Shown here in pieces: positions 42,501 through 54,500 of a stretch of DNA of 64,000 bases (positions within the stretch are counted from its first letter, which is position 1; the number at the start of each line of letters is the position of its first letter). The position numbers and the translations under genes were made by a program. The notes beneath the pieces were generated by a model that ran no database searches, had not been told where the DNA came from, and worked only from the letters and a program-made list of their open reading frames with translations. This stretch comes from Maea johnstoni (lineage: Eukaryota; Annelida; Polychaeta; Spionida; Magelonidae): contig OZ012691.1 of the NCBI GenBank assembly GCA_963942565.1, forward strand, positions 9,517,704 to 9,581,703, read 5' to 3'.

Positions 42501-45500
42501 AGTTCTCATGGGCTGTAGGTTATGGTTGTGTTATCAAACACAGCTCTAGTGGGTCCCCTTGAGGACCAATACAGTTCTACTAAGGCCTAAAAAAATAAGT
42601 TGTTTGTTTCCTGTAACTCTACCCTAACAAGTTTTTATTCAAAATAATCCCTACCCTAAATTTTTTTCTACCCTTCCAGCTCCAAATCAACGTAAAACAT
42701 GCATAAATCACACATTTTTGACCAAAAGAATAATCCAAAAAAAAAAAATTTACCAACCTACCTACCCTAATTTTTTTCAGACCGTTACAGGAAACAAACA
42801 ATTTCTTTTTTTAGGCCTAATTAAACCTCGTCTGAAATCCCCTCAGGGTAGATCATTGAGACTAAGAAAATAGCCAGTTAACACACACTTAGGCAGTTAG
42901 GCTTATTTTCATATTGAGCCCTAATTGCTTGCATAGTATTGTGTAACTGCTGAGGAAGGGTGGGAGTTAAGGGGTTGATAAGCTGGGTTAATTAGTGTTT
43001 TGTGTAAGCACTGGGGGAGGGTAGGAATTAGAGGGTTAACCGTTAGGCTGCTGGTGGCTAATTTGGCCAATACAAAATGTTGCAAATATCCTGAAAAATA
43101 ACTGAAACCCTGGCGAATGGGTACTCATATGAGAGTACTCAGAGTGAGCTATCCAATGAATACTAATATGACAGGGTTTAGATGGTTTTCAAAAATCTCA
43201 GCTCCATATGGTTTGGACAAAAGTAGCCTCAGCATCGGAAGGCTTTGCATGCTGGGTTGATAGGTGTTTTGTGTGAGCGCTGTGGAAGGATTTGAATTAG
43301 AGGTTTAATGAGCTGGGTTGGTTGATTGGTGTTTTATGTAAGTATTTATGGGGAAGGGTGCGAGTGAGAGGGTTAACCAATTGGTGCTTCAGAGTTTCTC
43401 TTGAAATTGTCGTCTGGATCTATTATACTTTTGACATTATCTTGGGAATTTAGAATCATTTTACAAAAGATTTGAAGGAGAGTTGTTGGAAATGTTCTGC
43501 CTAACATTCTCCTTCAAATATTCTCCCAACTAAGCTTTTACCTGCCAGGTTTACCCTGTTTTGTCAGGCTCTTTTGGCCGCTGTGAGCATCAATGTGTTA
43601 AAGAGCTGGGTTGCTTGATTGGTGAGGTCACAGATTGGAGGGAAGACCTCATGACCGTCAGTGATGTCTGTCTGTATGCGCTCAACGCATGCCTTCATCG
43701 CTACATGCGCTAATGCCCCCTGATCAATATTGGGCCTACACAATAGAGGAAACCTACATCCAGACAACTATTAACCCAATAAATGATTAACCCTCCCAAT
43801 GCTGAGGATACTTTCATTCAAAGCAAAAGGATGCAAAGATTTTTTTGAAAACCTAAATCCTGTCATGTTGGTATTCATATTGGTATTGGTATTCAGTCAT
43901 TTTCCAGCTTTTTCTGCCTCATTTTGTATTGACCAAATTAGCCATCAGTTGCATAAGGGTTAAATATTTCTCCAAGAATTGTCATATGCATCTTAAATAC
44001 TAATGACATTGATTTAGGAATTGAAAATGATTTTACAAAATATCTAAAGACGAGTTGTTGGTAGCCTTCCAATTAACGTTTCTGTTTCAAATTTTTTATA
44101 CCTGAATGATTGTATCGAATCTGTCAGGGTGCTTTTGGGTACTGTGGTTATTAAAGGGTTTTAACTTACTAGCTGGGATTAACCCTTCTTCCCTTTAGTC
44201 TTCTGTCTTTGATAATTAATGATTGTTTGTTGAGGCATCAGATTTTGATTGATTAAACCTTGGAAGTTGGAATCAAATATCGGCAAAAGGACAATCAGAC
44301 AGAAGTGGTGTACTAGTGAGGGCTGATTTTCTTAGGTGTCAGTAGTTGAGTGATGAGCTACTAAAATAACCTTGCTCCATCTTCCATCTCTTTTGCGCAG
44401 CCACAGTGATCAATTTCAAAAATCTAACCAATATGTTGTCATATCTTCTATCGTATTACTTCTTCAAATGAATTCCACTTTGATATTTCATTATTCACAT
44501 TTTAATAGTGGTTGGGCACTTACAAAAGCCTCACTTTGACACCAGTCAACATGACCTTCTTGTGAATAAGAAGTATAACATGAATTTCTTAGCAGATTGA
44601 CTAAGACAAACACTGTATTTGAAATAACATTATATTTGGGGGGGGGGGGGGGGGGGGGGGGTGACTCTGGGCAAGCTATTTAAACATAGTATCATGTACT
44701 TCCAAATTGTTATGGCTCATCTCCTCAGTTAAGGAAGAGCACGGCATTGTGTCATTATGCAAGATCATGCTAGATCCTTTGATATGCAAAGAATGTATTT
44801 TGATCCCTGGTGTAATATGTACACATAGCTGTCAACTGTCCAGTGATAACTTTAACACATGACTGTGCTTGGTTGGAAACGATCTTCTATCTAAACAGGG
44901 AGGGGATCCTCCGCAGCTGAATGGTCACAATGCCTGGCTCCCGAGTGTGAGGTCACAGGTTTGTCTCTTGGCTGGATCCCCAAGCGGGCTGACCTGATTG
45001 CTTTACAAATGTGTGGCGTTGTTGGGGGAGGGGGGGGGGGCTGTCTATGATCATTCTGCAACTTAAAGACCCCTTGGAATTATTCTTGAATTTAAGAAGG
45101 GATTTTTTTCCAGGTTCCAGGTTTCTATCTCGTCACGATATGACCTATGCTGTTGAAAGTAGCGTAACAAACCTATTCCTTCCTTCCTTCTAAACAGAGA
45201 CCAACAATCTCTAAATTTGTTTTTCTAGAACCCTTGACGAACGGCCATACCAATGGCAATGGCACCCACACCGAGGCAGAGCACCCCTTGGCCAATGGGG
45301 ACGGGGCTGCCCCACAGGTGAACGGTCAAGAGGAGGATGCCGACGCAGAGACCAAGCCTAACGGTCAGGCCGAGGCCGAGGAGGAGGAGGGCGCCACCAC
45401 AGGGGAGACAAAAGAGGGCGCCACCACCGCTGATCAGGATGTGGTGCTCATCCAGGATACGGGATTTAATATCAAAATACAGGCCCCTGGCATGGACCCC

Positions 45501-48500
45501 TTTGATCTACCTGTAAGTCTTTCCTCCTTATTTGACTGCTATTTATTTGGATTATGTTTTAATGCGAAAATAAACGGTGTACCACAAAATCTCCCCCCCC
45601 CACGTTTCCTAGGAAACTTGCCCATGTGGCGATTTTTTTTTATAGAAAAATTCAAATTTTATCTCCTGGGGGATATTTTGCGAGGATATTTGAAAGTGAA
45701 AAGTGAAAAAATTGTTTTTATCATTTTAACACACACCAGTTTAAGCATCTGCACATGTAAATTTACTGAACATTACATAATTGTGCTGACAATAGGTCTC
45801 TGCATGGTCTTAGCCAGCAGGGCGTCTGGGTGTCTTTTTGGACACCCAAACCCTCAAAAAGCACCCATCAGGACACCCAAATTCTTTTGAGAGGATTTTT
45901 TTTTAAATGTCAATCTCAAGCATATCATTGAATATTTTCATCATCATATAATTCCCATGACCTTACATAAGGATATCATGCCTTACTTTGATAAATATAT
46001 ATACATGTTTATGGTTGAAATCTGAGGTTATTGTGGTCCACCTTAAAAATTTGGACACCCAAAAATTTTACAATGGCCAATTTTAGGCACCCACTTTCTT
46101 ATTCCTGGCTAAGACCCTGGGTCTCTGTATAATGTTCTTTCCTTGGAAAGTCTCTGACCTTCTGAAAAGAAAGTGAATGTAGAGGAGCAGTAAGTGTAAA
46201 GAGAAAGAGTGGGTTATGGGGTCATACTTAGTCACATTTTCTTGGCACTGTCAAAGAAGATAGTTGAGCAGATACCACCACTAATAAACAACATTGGAGC
46301 CCCTCCAACTCCTCCAGATATACAGTCTATTTTCTGTAGTTACCATTTCCAAGAAACAATCTTCTTCGTGGTATTTTAGAAATACTGCCCAGCCTAGTCC
46401 GAGACAGCCATGAGGCTATCTGGGCGTCATTTGTACACTGAAACGCTAAAGAATATTTGATTTTTTTTTTACCACATCACAAATTCCTTGACAATGTACA
46501 GGTGAACTTGGATATGACGGACCACTGTATGACGGATCTTTGCATATGACGGACGATATGCTTGGCCCAAGTCCGATGCATATCAAGTATTCGTCATATG
46601 TATACGACGGATTTTGCATATGACGGACCAATTTTCCTGGTCCCGTTGAGTCCGTCATATCCAAGTTCACCTGTATAAGGATATTATGCTTTATTTCAAA
46701 AGGTATATACATGTTTATGTTTGTAATCTTGGTAAATCGTCGTCTCACTTGAAAAATAGGACACCCTAAAATTTTAAATTGCAAGTCATGGGGACCCAGT
46801 TTCTAAATTCTGGCTAAGACCCCTCTGCCCAGGTGTTACATATATTTACCTAGCGCTCAAAGAGAATGCTCCCGGGTGTCAGTTTCAAGTCACGCTTGCA
46901 ATAAAATTGTGCCTGGTAAATTATTGAGTGAAAAAGATGAAGCAGTCTGGAGGTTCTGATAAAAAAGGCGATACATCAACACAATGAGTCCATGACCAAC
47001 TCATTAACCCACTATCTCCTAGAGGTGCCTTTGAAAAGCATCATTTTATTATTTTAGTTTTTGAAAAGCATCATGTTGGTCTGTGATACTCAGAAAAATA
47101 TCAAGGGAATGAAATAAAAAGAACATTAGAATATAATTGATGGACAGTTGTAAGTTTAGTTTCAAAGAAATATTAAGTAACACCTAGGATATACTGGTCC
47201 TGCAAAAAAATTCTTGTCCTACAAATTTTTCTTTGATAACAAAAGTTTCGAAAAAAAGATTTCTTTCAAAAATTATCTGGAATATGCTTTTGTTAGAAAT
47301 ACAGTACCAAAGATAGGCCTTAATGCTAATTCAAAATTCTGGCCGCGTAGGAAAAGTAACACCTAGGATCTACTGGTCCTGCAAAACAATTTTTTGTCCT
47401 TCAAATTTTTCTTCGACACAACAAAAAAAGATATTGCATATAATTCACTGGCAACATTTATTAGTATATATTTTATCTTAATTTATTTAAAAAATATTCA
47501 GGGCATTCTTGAGGGGAATCTTGTTAATAAGAATGTTCCCATATGCTTCCTGGCCCTGTAGGACTAGTTGAGGGCATTTTTGCTGTCCTGAAGCCGTTCT
47601 GGGGAATTTTATTTAGTCTGGGGCTAGCGGTTCACTGTTAGCGTCGAGCCCTGAAAGACTGATTTTGCCACTACATGCATGAATTGCATTAATTTAGCAT
47701 CTCAAAAAGAGTGTGGATGGTAGAAGTTCATGTACAGTAGGATTCACTGTTACGTGTACGGCCTACAAATGGATCACCTTTCCTGTTGACCTTGGCCGCA
47801 CTTTGGCCAGTGCTATTTATAATGCTGGCTGCCGACTGACCTGGCAGTTCAGTAACTGGTTATCATGGGGCTAGACTGGAAGATAGTAGCCGTAAACCTG
47901 TTCTCACTTATTGAATTGCTCTCATCTACATAATCGCTTACCGGAAATTCTCAGAAGTTTAGACCACCTTTGGAATTTGGGCCACTATAATTATTTTCCA
48001 AAATAGTTATTAATGGGAAATCTGGGCAACCATTGATCTATTGCCAGTTGCCATTTCACGAAATATGGACCTAGAAATTAGGGGGTGCTGGTAGCCCGGG
48101 GCTCCCTTGAATTCTCCTGCGGCTCCCTCAAATATCTGCAGGGAGCCCAAATATGTATTGGTGTCAATACGCAACACCTTTAGGTAGCTTTTGAAGATGC
48201 AATTGGGCTCCCTGGAAAAAAACTTAATTTTGAGCCCTGTAGCTGTAAATCTTGTTGATACAAATTCACGGTATTTCCAGAAATATGAGCCAACCTGAAC
48301 CCATTTATAAATCAAGTGAATCCATGCCCTTTTACTATTTTGCGAAGTATCATAAATCAGTCTTAGCCAGCACGGCGTCTGGGTTTAATTTCAACCCCCA
48401 AACCGTCAAGAAAAAAGTGTGAGCAATTTCTTAAAATGTCAATTTCAGACATATGATTGAAGTTTTTCCATGAAAGTGTATACAATTCAATTTCAATTAG

Positions 48501-51500
48501 TAAATACATGTTTATGGTTGTAATCTGAGTGTATTGTGGTGTCCTTTGAAAAAAAAGATACCCAAAAATTAAGCACCCAGTTTCTAAATCCTAGCTATGA
48601 CCCTGTCTTAAGTGTAGAGCACACCTTTCAAATGAAACTTTATAAAGCCATAAACAGGTCAATTGTGGTTGGTATGAAAGGTCTAATGGTTTTGACTGCA
48701 ATAATTGGTAGCAACAGGGACATTAATTGCTTTTGGCTGTTGGCTCTACTGTTTCTGTTAACCTATTCATGCCCCTTAGCAGTGTCTTTAATTTCAAGTA
48801 CCAATTGTATTCTGTACTTTCTGGCCCACGTTATAACAAGAAACCACTAGAGGTCAGTTATTCAACCCTAAATCATATACTGTTACCAATGTAGCCTAAT
48901 GAACATAACAGGTTATTATGATAACCCCTAGGATGGTCCTTCTGGGAGTGGTTTTTGGCCTTGGCCACCAGTATCTGGTCAGGGACTTCGCCAAGACCTG
49001 TGCAGCCTTTCTTTTGGAGAGGCAGTTTCGTCAAAAACTCTTTTCCAGACAGGCAAAAATTCTTTGAAGAATTTTCATATATGGCTTTTTGGGGGGTAAT
49101 AATCAAATCTTTTCCTAACAAACCATCTTCTAAGACAAGGCTGAAGAGTGAATTACCCCTTTTTGATGCATTAGACTAACAAATATAATTGATATATAGA
49201 GACTTGAAGGTAGCTGAGTAGCCAAGTCTAGGGGGGGGGGGGGGGAATATTTTGTGATTGCTGGCTTTTGACTGCACTGATTGGTAGTACCAGGGATGCC
49301 TCATTCAAGTTAAGCGTCCAGTTTCCTCCACCACTTACGACTGGCTGAGTCACAATTACGCCTGAATATGGCATAGAAAATGAGAAGATTAATCAAAGTT
49401 TTCAAGTCCTTCCCCACACTATGAAGAAAGTAAATCTGGCCCCGATCTAGATAGCTTATCAGGGTCGAGAAGACTCTCACCTATTGATCTGGATTCTCCT
49501 TATCAAATATAATCCCAACAAGAGCTCCCAGGGCTTAATAATATGGTCAGCCCTTGACAGGTAAAACAGGGCTCGAAATAAGCTGGAGTCAGAACTCTCG
49601 AGGCCAGGGATCCCTTGAATTTTCTTGCGGCTGCCTCAAATTTCTGCAGGTTGCCCAGATGTACCAGTCTCTATACACAACACCTTTAAATAGCTTTTGA
49701 AGATTCAATTTGGTTGCCTGAAAAAAACACTTTATTTCAAGCCTTGTAAAATGTCACTGTCAGACTGTTCTGCTGGTAAAAGTGTCTGCACTAGAAAATG
49801 GTGTTTAGGGCAGGTAAAAAATGGACTAGTAATACTTAAACCCTTATGCTGCTGGTGGCTGATTTGGCCAATACAAAATGATACTAAAAAAACAGAAAAA
49901 TGACCAAAACCCTGCCATGTGGGTACTCATCTGAGAGTACCCGGCGAAAGCTTTCCAATGAATACCAACAATACAGGGTTAAGATGGTTTTCAAAAATAT
50001 TTCCGTCCTTGTGCTTCGTGCGAAAGGAGCCTCAGCATTGAAAGGGTTTAAAAGCTCACTTGCTCCTCCCATTCATGCCCTCATATCTTGACTTGAGTCG
50101 TCTGGATTGACAATATTTTTGAAAACTTAAATATTAGGATGAGATTAAAAAGATAATTCAAGGGATTTGGGGGTTGGGTTTTGACAAATGATCTTTGTTA
50201 AAAAAATAATGTAATACTCAGTTCAAAATGATATAAACAGTTGTTTTTTTCGAGCACTTCAGGAGTGAATGGTTGAAGAGTTGTTTGGTTTATCTATACC
50301 ATTATACTTGTGTATGAAGCTGTGACCGAGGTGTGTCCCTGCTGTTACAGATAATGACTGATGTATCTATGCATACACCTTATCATACATAAATAAATGT
50401 GTATTCTAGTATCTCCAATATTGTTATCTGGTGTTCAGCTCTGACAAAGATAAATGAGATAACTGTATATCAGGGATGAAGCCAGCATTTTGAAAGTAGG
50501 TTTTCAAAATAAACACTGATAAAAGTTACCTGGTGCCTTCTTTAGATATTATCCTATTGTTAATTAGCCGTTTTATAGGTGTTGCTTATCAACTATTTGA
50601 TTACAACAGAAACATTTAAAAGATTAAGTAATTCATCAGTTAAATGTTTTGCGCTTCTAATTAAAAATCTTAATTGAATTTCAACTGCCCATGTAGGGCA
50701 AGTCAGAAGCAGGGCTCGACGCTAACAGTGGTCCTATGGCCCCAGGCCAGTAAAAATTCCCCAAAACGACTCTGGGCCAGTAAAAAAAGACTTCAACTGG
50801 TCCTACAGGGCCAGTAAACATTTGGGGGCATTCAAATTAACAAGTCTCCTCTAAAGAATATCCAAAATGTTTTTGAAGTAAATGAAGATGAAATAAAATA
50901 TATATATATACATATATGTGGTCTGTGAACTTCGTGCAATATTTCTTATATTTATGGTAAAGAAAAATTAGTAGGACCATTAAAAATTTTGCAGGTCCAG
51001 TAGATTTTCGGTGTTACTGGTCCTACGGGGCCAGTACCATTTTGAGTTAGCGTTGAGGCCTGAGAAGTCATGTTTACATGCTTGGCAACACTTTTACTTG
51101 GGATGACGAGAAAAGACAAGTTCTTAAATCTCTGTGCTTCTCTAGATCCAACTTATGTAATTTTCAAGGATCTCTTGGATAAGTGTCCAATTAATTACAC
51201 ATTTATTTAATCACCTTCAATATATTACATAACGGCTCGTGGTCTGGTGGACACAAACCAAGCTCCAGTAAGTGTGATGCCCCATTAAGTGTTCTGGTGT
51301 TTAACTGGTCGTGGGACCAGTCAGTCCCCGAGGGCCAGACTAACTGGAATATGGCAGTATATAACAGTTGGCCGTTGACAGGCTTTCCAGTTATAAAAGG
51401 GTTGGTCCTTTAACCCTGGTGCTGCTGGCGGCTAATTTTGCCATTACAAAATGACGCAAACAACCTGAAAAAGGACGGAAACCCTGGCACATGGCTACCC

Positions 51501-54500
51501 ATTTGAGAGTACTCAATGAGAGCTATCCAATGAATACCAACATGACAGGGTTTAGATGATTTTCAAAAATTGTTGTGTCCTTACAAGTGCTTTGGGCGAA
51601 ACTAGCCTCAGCATTGGAAGGGTTAAAGGGGTTAAAAAATTGTTTTACAAAATGTTTAAAGGAAAGTTGTTCGAGTTTAAGGTGTGATTTTACATGGTAT
51701 TTCAAGAAGTCATGCCACAAATTAATGTGTTCTCTTCATGCCAAATTCTTGATATTGTTCCAGATGATGACAGTTATTATCTTCATAACTTGGTGTCTGC
51801 AGGGTCTATGATAATTCAACCAATAACTTAAGGGTTCAAAAATGATTTCACAAAATATTTCGAGGAAAGTTGTTTGAGTTTTAGGTGTGATTTTTACCAA
51901 AATATCTGAAAGAAGCTTGTTGGCAGTGCTCTGATTAATGAACATTTCCCTGTCAAATCCTTTCCCAAATATGCTTCCTCCTGAAAGATATATCATCAAG
52001 ATTTCAAGCTTTTAGCCACCATGAGCATCAATGGGTTAAGTATAAGCATTTATATTGGTATCCACAAAAGAAAAACATTTTGCAAGATATTAACAGCTAT
52101 TTAGATATTATTTATAAACATGCATTTATCAACTACCTGTACTCATGAAAATGCATGACTGGCTGTCTGAGATAGGCAATCTTAGAAGATAAAAGATATA
52201 TTTTTTTTGAAAATGATTACTATGAATCTACTTATCAAAATATGCAGAGTATTTTGTTATTATTGTAGAATTCTAGTTGAAGTAAAATTTGAATCATTTA
52301 TTTGCTTGAAACTAGTGTACTTGAAACTAATGCTCTTACCAAAGAAAATATTTTGTATTATTATCAGACAAACAAGCTCCATCTCAGCGCTTGAACAGTT
52401 GTAAATTAAAGAACAATTGTCAGCGATAACTTCTACCAAATTGCCTCCCCTCATGGTTTAGAAAGGGAGTGATAATTGAAGTAGGACCTTCCCAGTATCT
52501 AGTGTGACTGATGTGGCAAATTATCTGTTTCATCACATATCACCGCAGCATGTGTGGTAGTTGATCATCTCAGGCCAACAGTGTCGCATTAGATAAATGA
52601 CTTGAGGGATTTGACGGGTCATTCTAATATTGTAACGGTCAGTGTGTGAGAGTTACATCACCATCTTTCCCTCCCCAGTGACCAGTGCCTGGTCAGTGTG
52701 GTGTCCAGGGTGGTTCTAAGTTAGGATATAGTAACTGGGTGTCCAAAATCGGCGATTGTAAAATTTTAAGGTATTCTTTTATTATTCAAGGAAGACCACA
52801 ATATATTCATAAAACAACCTATTATTTAATAGTTGTTAATTGATATTTGATATAGCTCCCTTTCCACCTAAAAGTTCAAAGGGGCTTGAGCCTAAGCATG
52901 TATTTACTTAATAAGATAAGGCAAAAATCTGTATGCAATGTCATGGGAATTACACTGATCACTGTAAATATATTCAATCATTTGCCTGAAATTGACATCT
53001 TTAGAAATTCCTCTCAAAAAGAATTTGTTGTCCTGATTTTTAAAATCTTTTTAAAAGGGTTTGGGTGTCCAAATGATGCCTGGACACCCTGCTGGCTAAG
53101 ACCCTGGCACCAGGGTAGCGGATGTCCAGCAATGTCCAGAGGTGTCCAGTGATGTCCAGCTGTCCGGAGCGTGCGTTCTGTCAACTACATGTGTTATTGT
53201 GTTGACAGAGGGCAGTCGCCGGCCACTGGCTACAAAACCCTCCTGGTAACACTATCACCACGCACATATAAATAGAAATAGCCGTAATCAGCCCATGATA
53301 TCAAATTCATTAGCCCATTAGTGATGAGAGTTCCTCTTCCTGCTGAGTCTGGAAAGTGTCATCTGGAGTCATAATACTTATGAAAATATTTTATGAATGA
53401 AGCATTAATTCACATGAAAAGTATAGGTGATACTGAAATAAACAATTTGCCAAAATAAATTTTAGGAAAAAATTCACAAATTGTCAGGCCTGAGACACAA
53501 TTGCAGGGTCTGACACTTAGATTTCAGGTTAGGGGCCCGAAAGGTCTTTCAATAAAAATTGGTGGTCAAAAACAGGACTCCTGGTTGTTTTCCATACGAT
53601 TTTGGTCCCCCAGACTGAAAAATCTAGGGGCCCACAGCAAAATCTAGGGGCATATGCCCCCGGGCCCCTGGGAAAGTCGAACCCTGTATTGGCACAGATA
53701 GTTTAAAACAATGTACAGCAAGGTCATAAGTTGAATTTATAAAAAAAATGAATGTGTAAATTCCAATGATATTAACTTCCCAGTGATTTTTTCATGCAAA
53801 TCTGTTGAAAAATTATATTGAGCTTAATGTAGTAGACCTCCTAACCTTGTGCAATCTTGTTACATTACCTGGGCTGGTTATAGATCTCCCTAAATATGCA
53901 TGATATAAATGTAGAAATGTGTGTATAATACATTTATATCCACGAGGACCGAACTCAATCATGCTTTTAAAAGACTCCCACTGAAAATAACTTAGAAATA
54001 TCATGAATTCGCAAATATTGGAACTTGGAAGGATAATTGTTGTATTTTAATGAACTTTTCTCCTTCGAATATGTTCATGATTCTCTGCATAGAATAAGAA
54101 ATATCCAAGCGACACTACCTTACCTGCTGTAATAGAATAGGAAATATCTGTATGCACTTGCTGACCTGATAATGACCATTCAACTAAGTTAGTGTACATG
54201 ACCCAAAGCAGCCCCATTTTGAAGACCCCCTAGACCTAGCTCTTCCAAATTTCAAATTGTGCCCCCAAAACCCTCAATGTTGATTTTGTCCCTGGGGACC
54301 AAAAATAATGCAGTTGGCAAAAGATTTTTACCTACATACCTTCCCAAATTTTCTTTTGGGCTGTTACAGGAAACAAACATTATAGGCCTTATTTCTGTGT
54401 GTTATTTCATTGCGTTTATTCTCATTGCTGATTGGTTTATTCCAGGTGAGTTCTATGGAGCTGGTCCAGGAGATCTACCAGGTTCTCATTGACAGGGAAG

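Larger units (their letters stand above)
42935..43625 (+). repeat. About 64-bp tandem repeat broken by two piggyBac-like MITEs
   Basis: Units of the form gagctgggttgattggtgtt, then tgtgtaagca, ggggaagggtg and gagggttaa recur around 42976, 43250, 43310 and 43605. MITEs at 43036 and 43373 begin exactly at unit-end ttaa. Confidence 0.7.
29807..45228 (+). other. CLUH intron 1 (15.4 kb)
   Basis: No coding exon recognised. It holds a palindromic element (30919-31037), family B MITEs (32009, 40189, 41010), a hAT-like element (33311-33742), a mariner-like MITE (34115-34323), family G (34755-34990), a GA tract (36486-36574), family M (36999-37306), the 14-bp-motif element (37697-39380), family N pair (42237-42829), piggyBac-like MITEs (43036-44164), a G24 run and a SINE (44896-45197). 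I see nothing nameable in 29807-30918, 31040-32000, 32170-33300, 35300-35740, 35900-36480, 39760-40180, 40380-41000, 41315-42230 and 44165-44637. Confidence 0.8.
45513..54445 (+). other. CLUH intron 2 (8.9 kb)
   Basis: No coding exon recognised. It holds MITEs of families M (45805, 46388, 48359, 52706), A (47314, 50710), B (53504), C (48068, 49567), N (54178), P1 (49836, 51410), P2 (51631, 53309), T (48985) and a mariner-like insert (46499). Stretches 50060-50700, 51070-51400, 52040-52700 and 53700-54170 hold nothing I can name beyond P2 fragments. Confidence 0.8.

Noticed and set aside
44905-44990. Functional tRNA gene
   Set aside because: Box A and B similarity only; no cloverleaf, and it continues into a SINE body with a second copy elsewhere.
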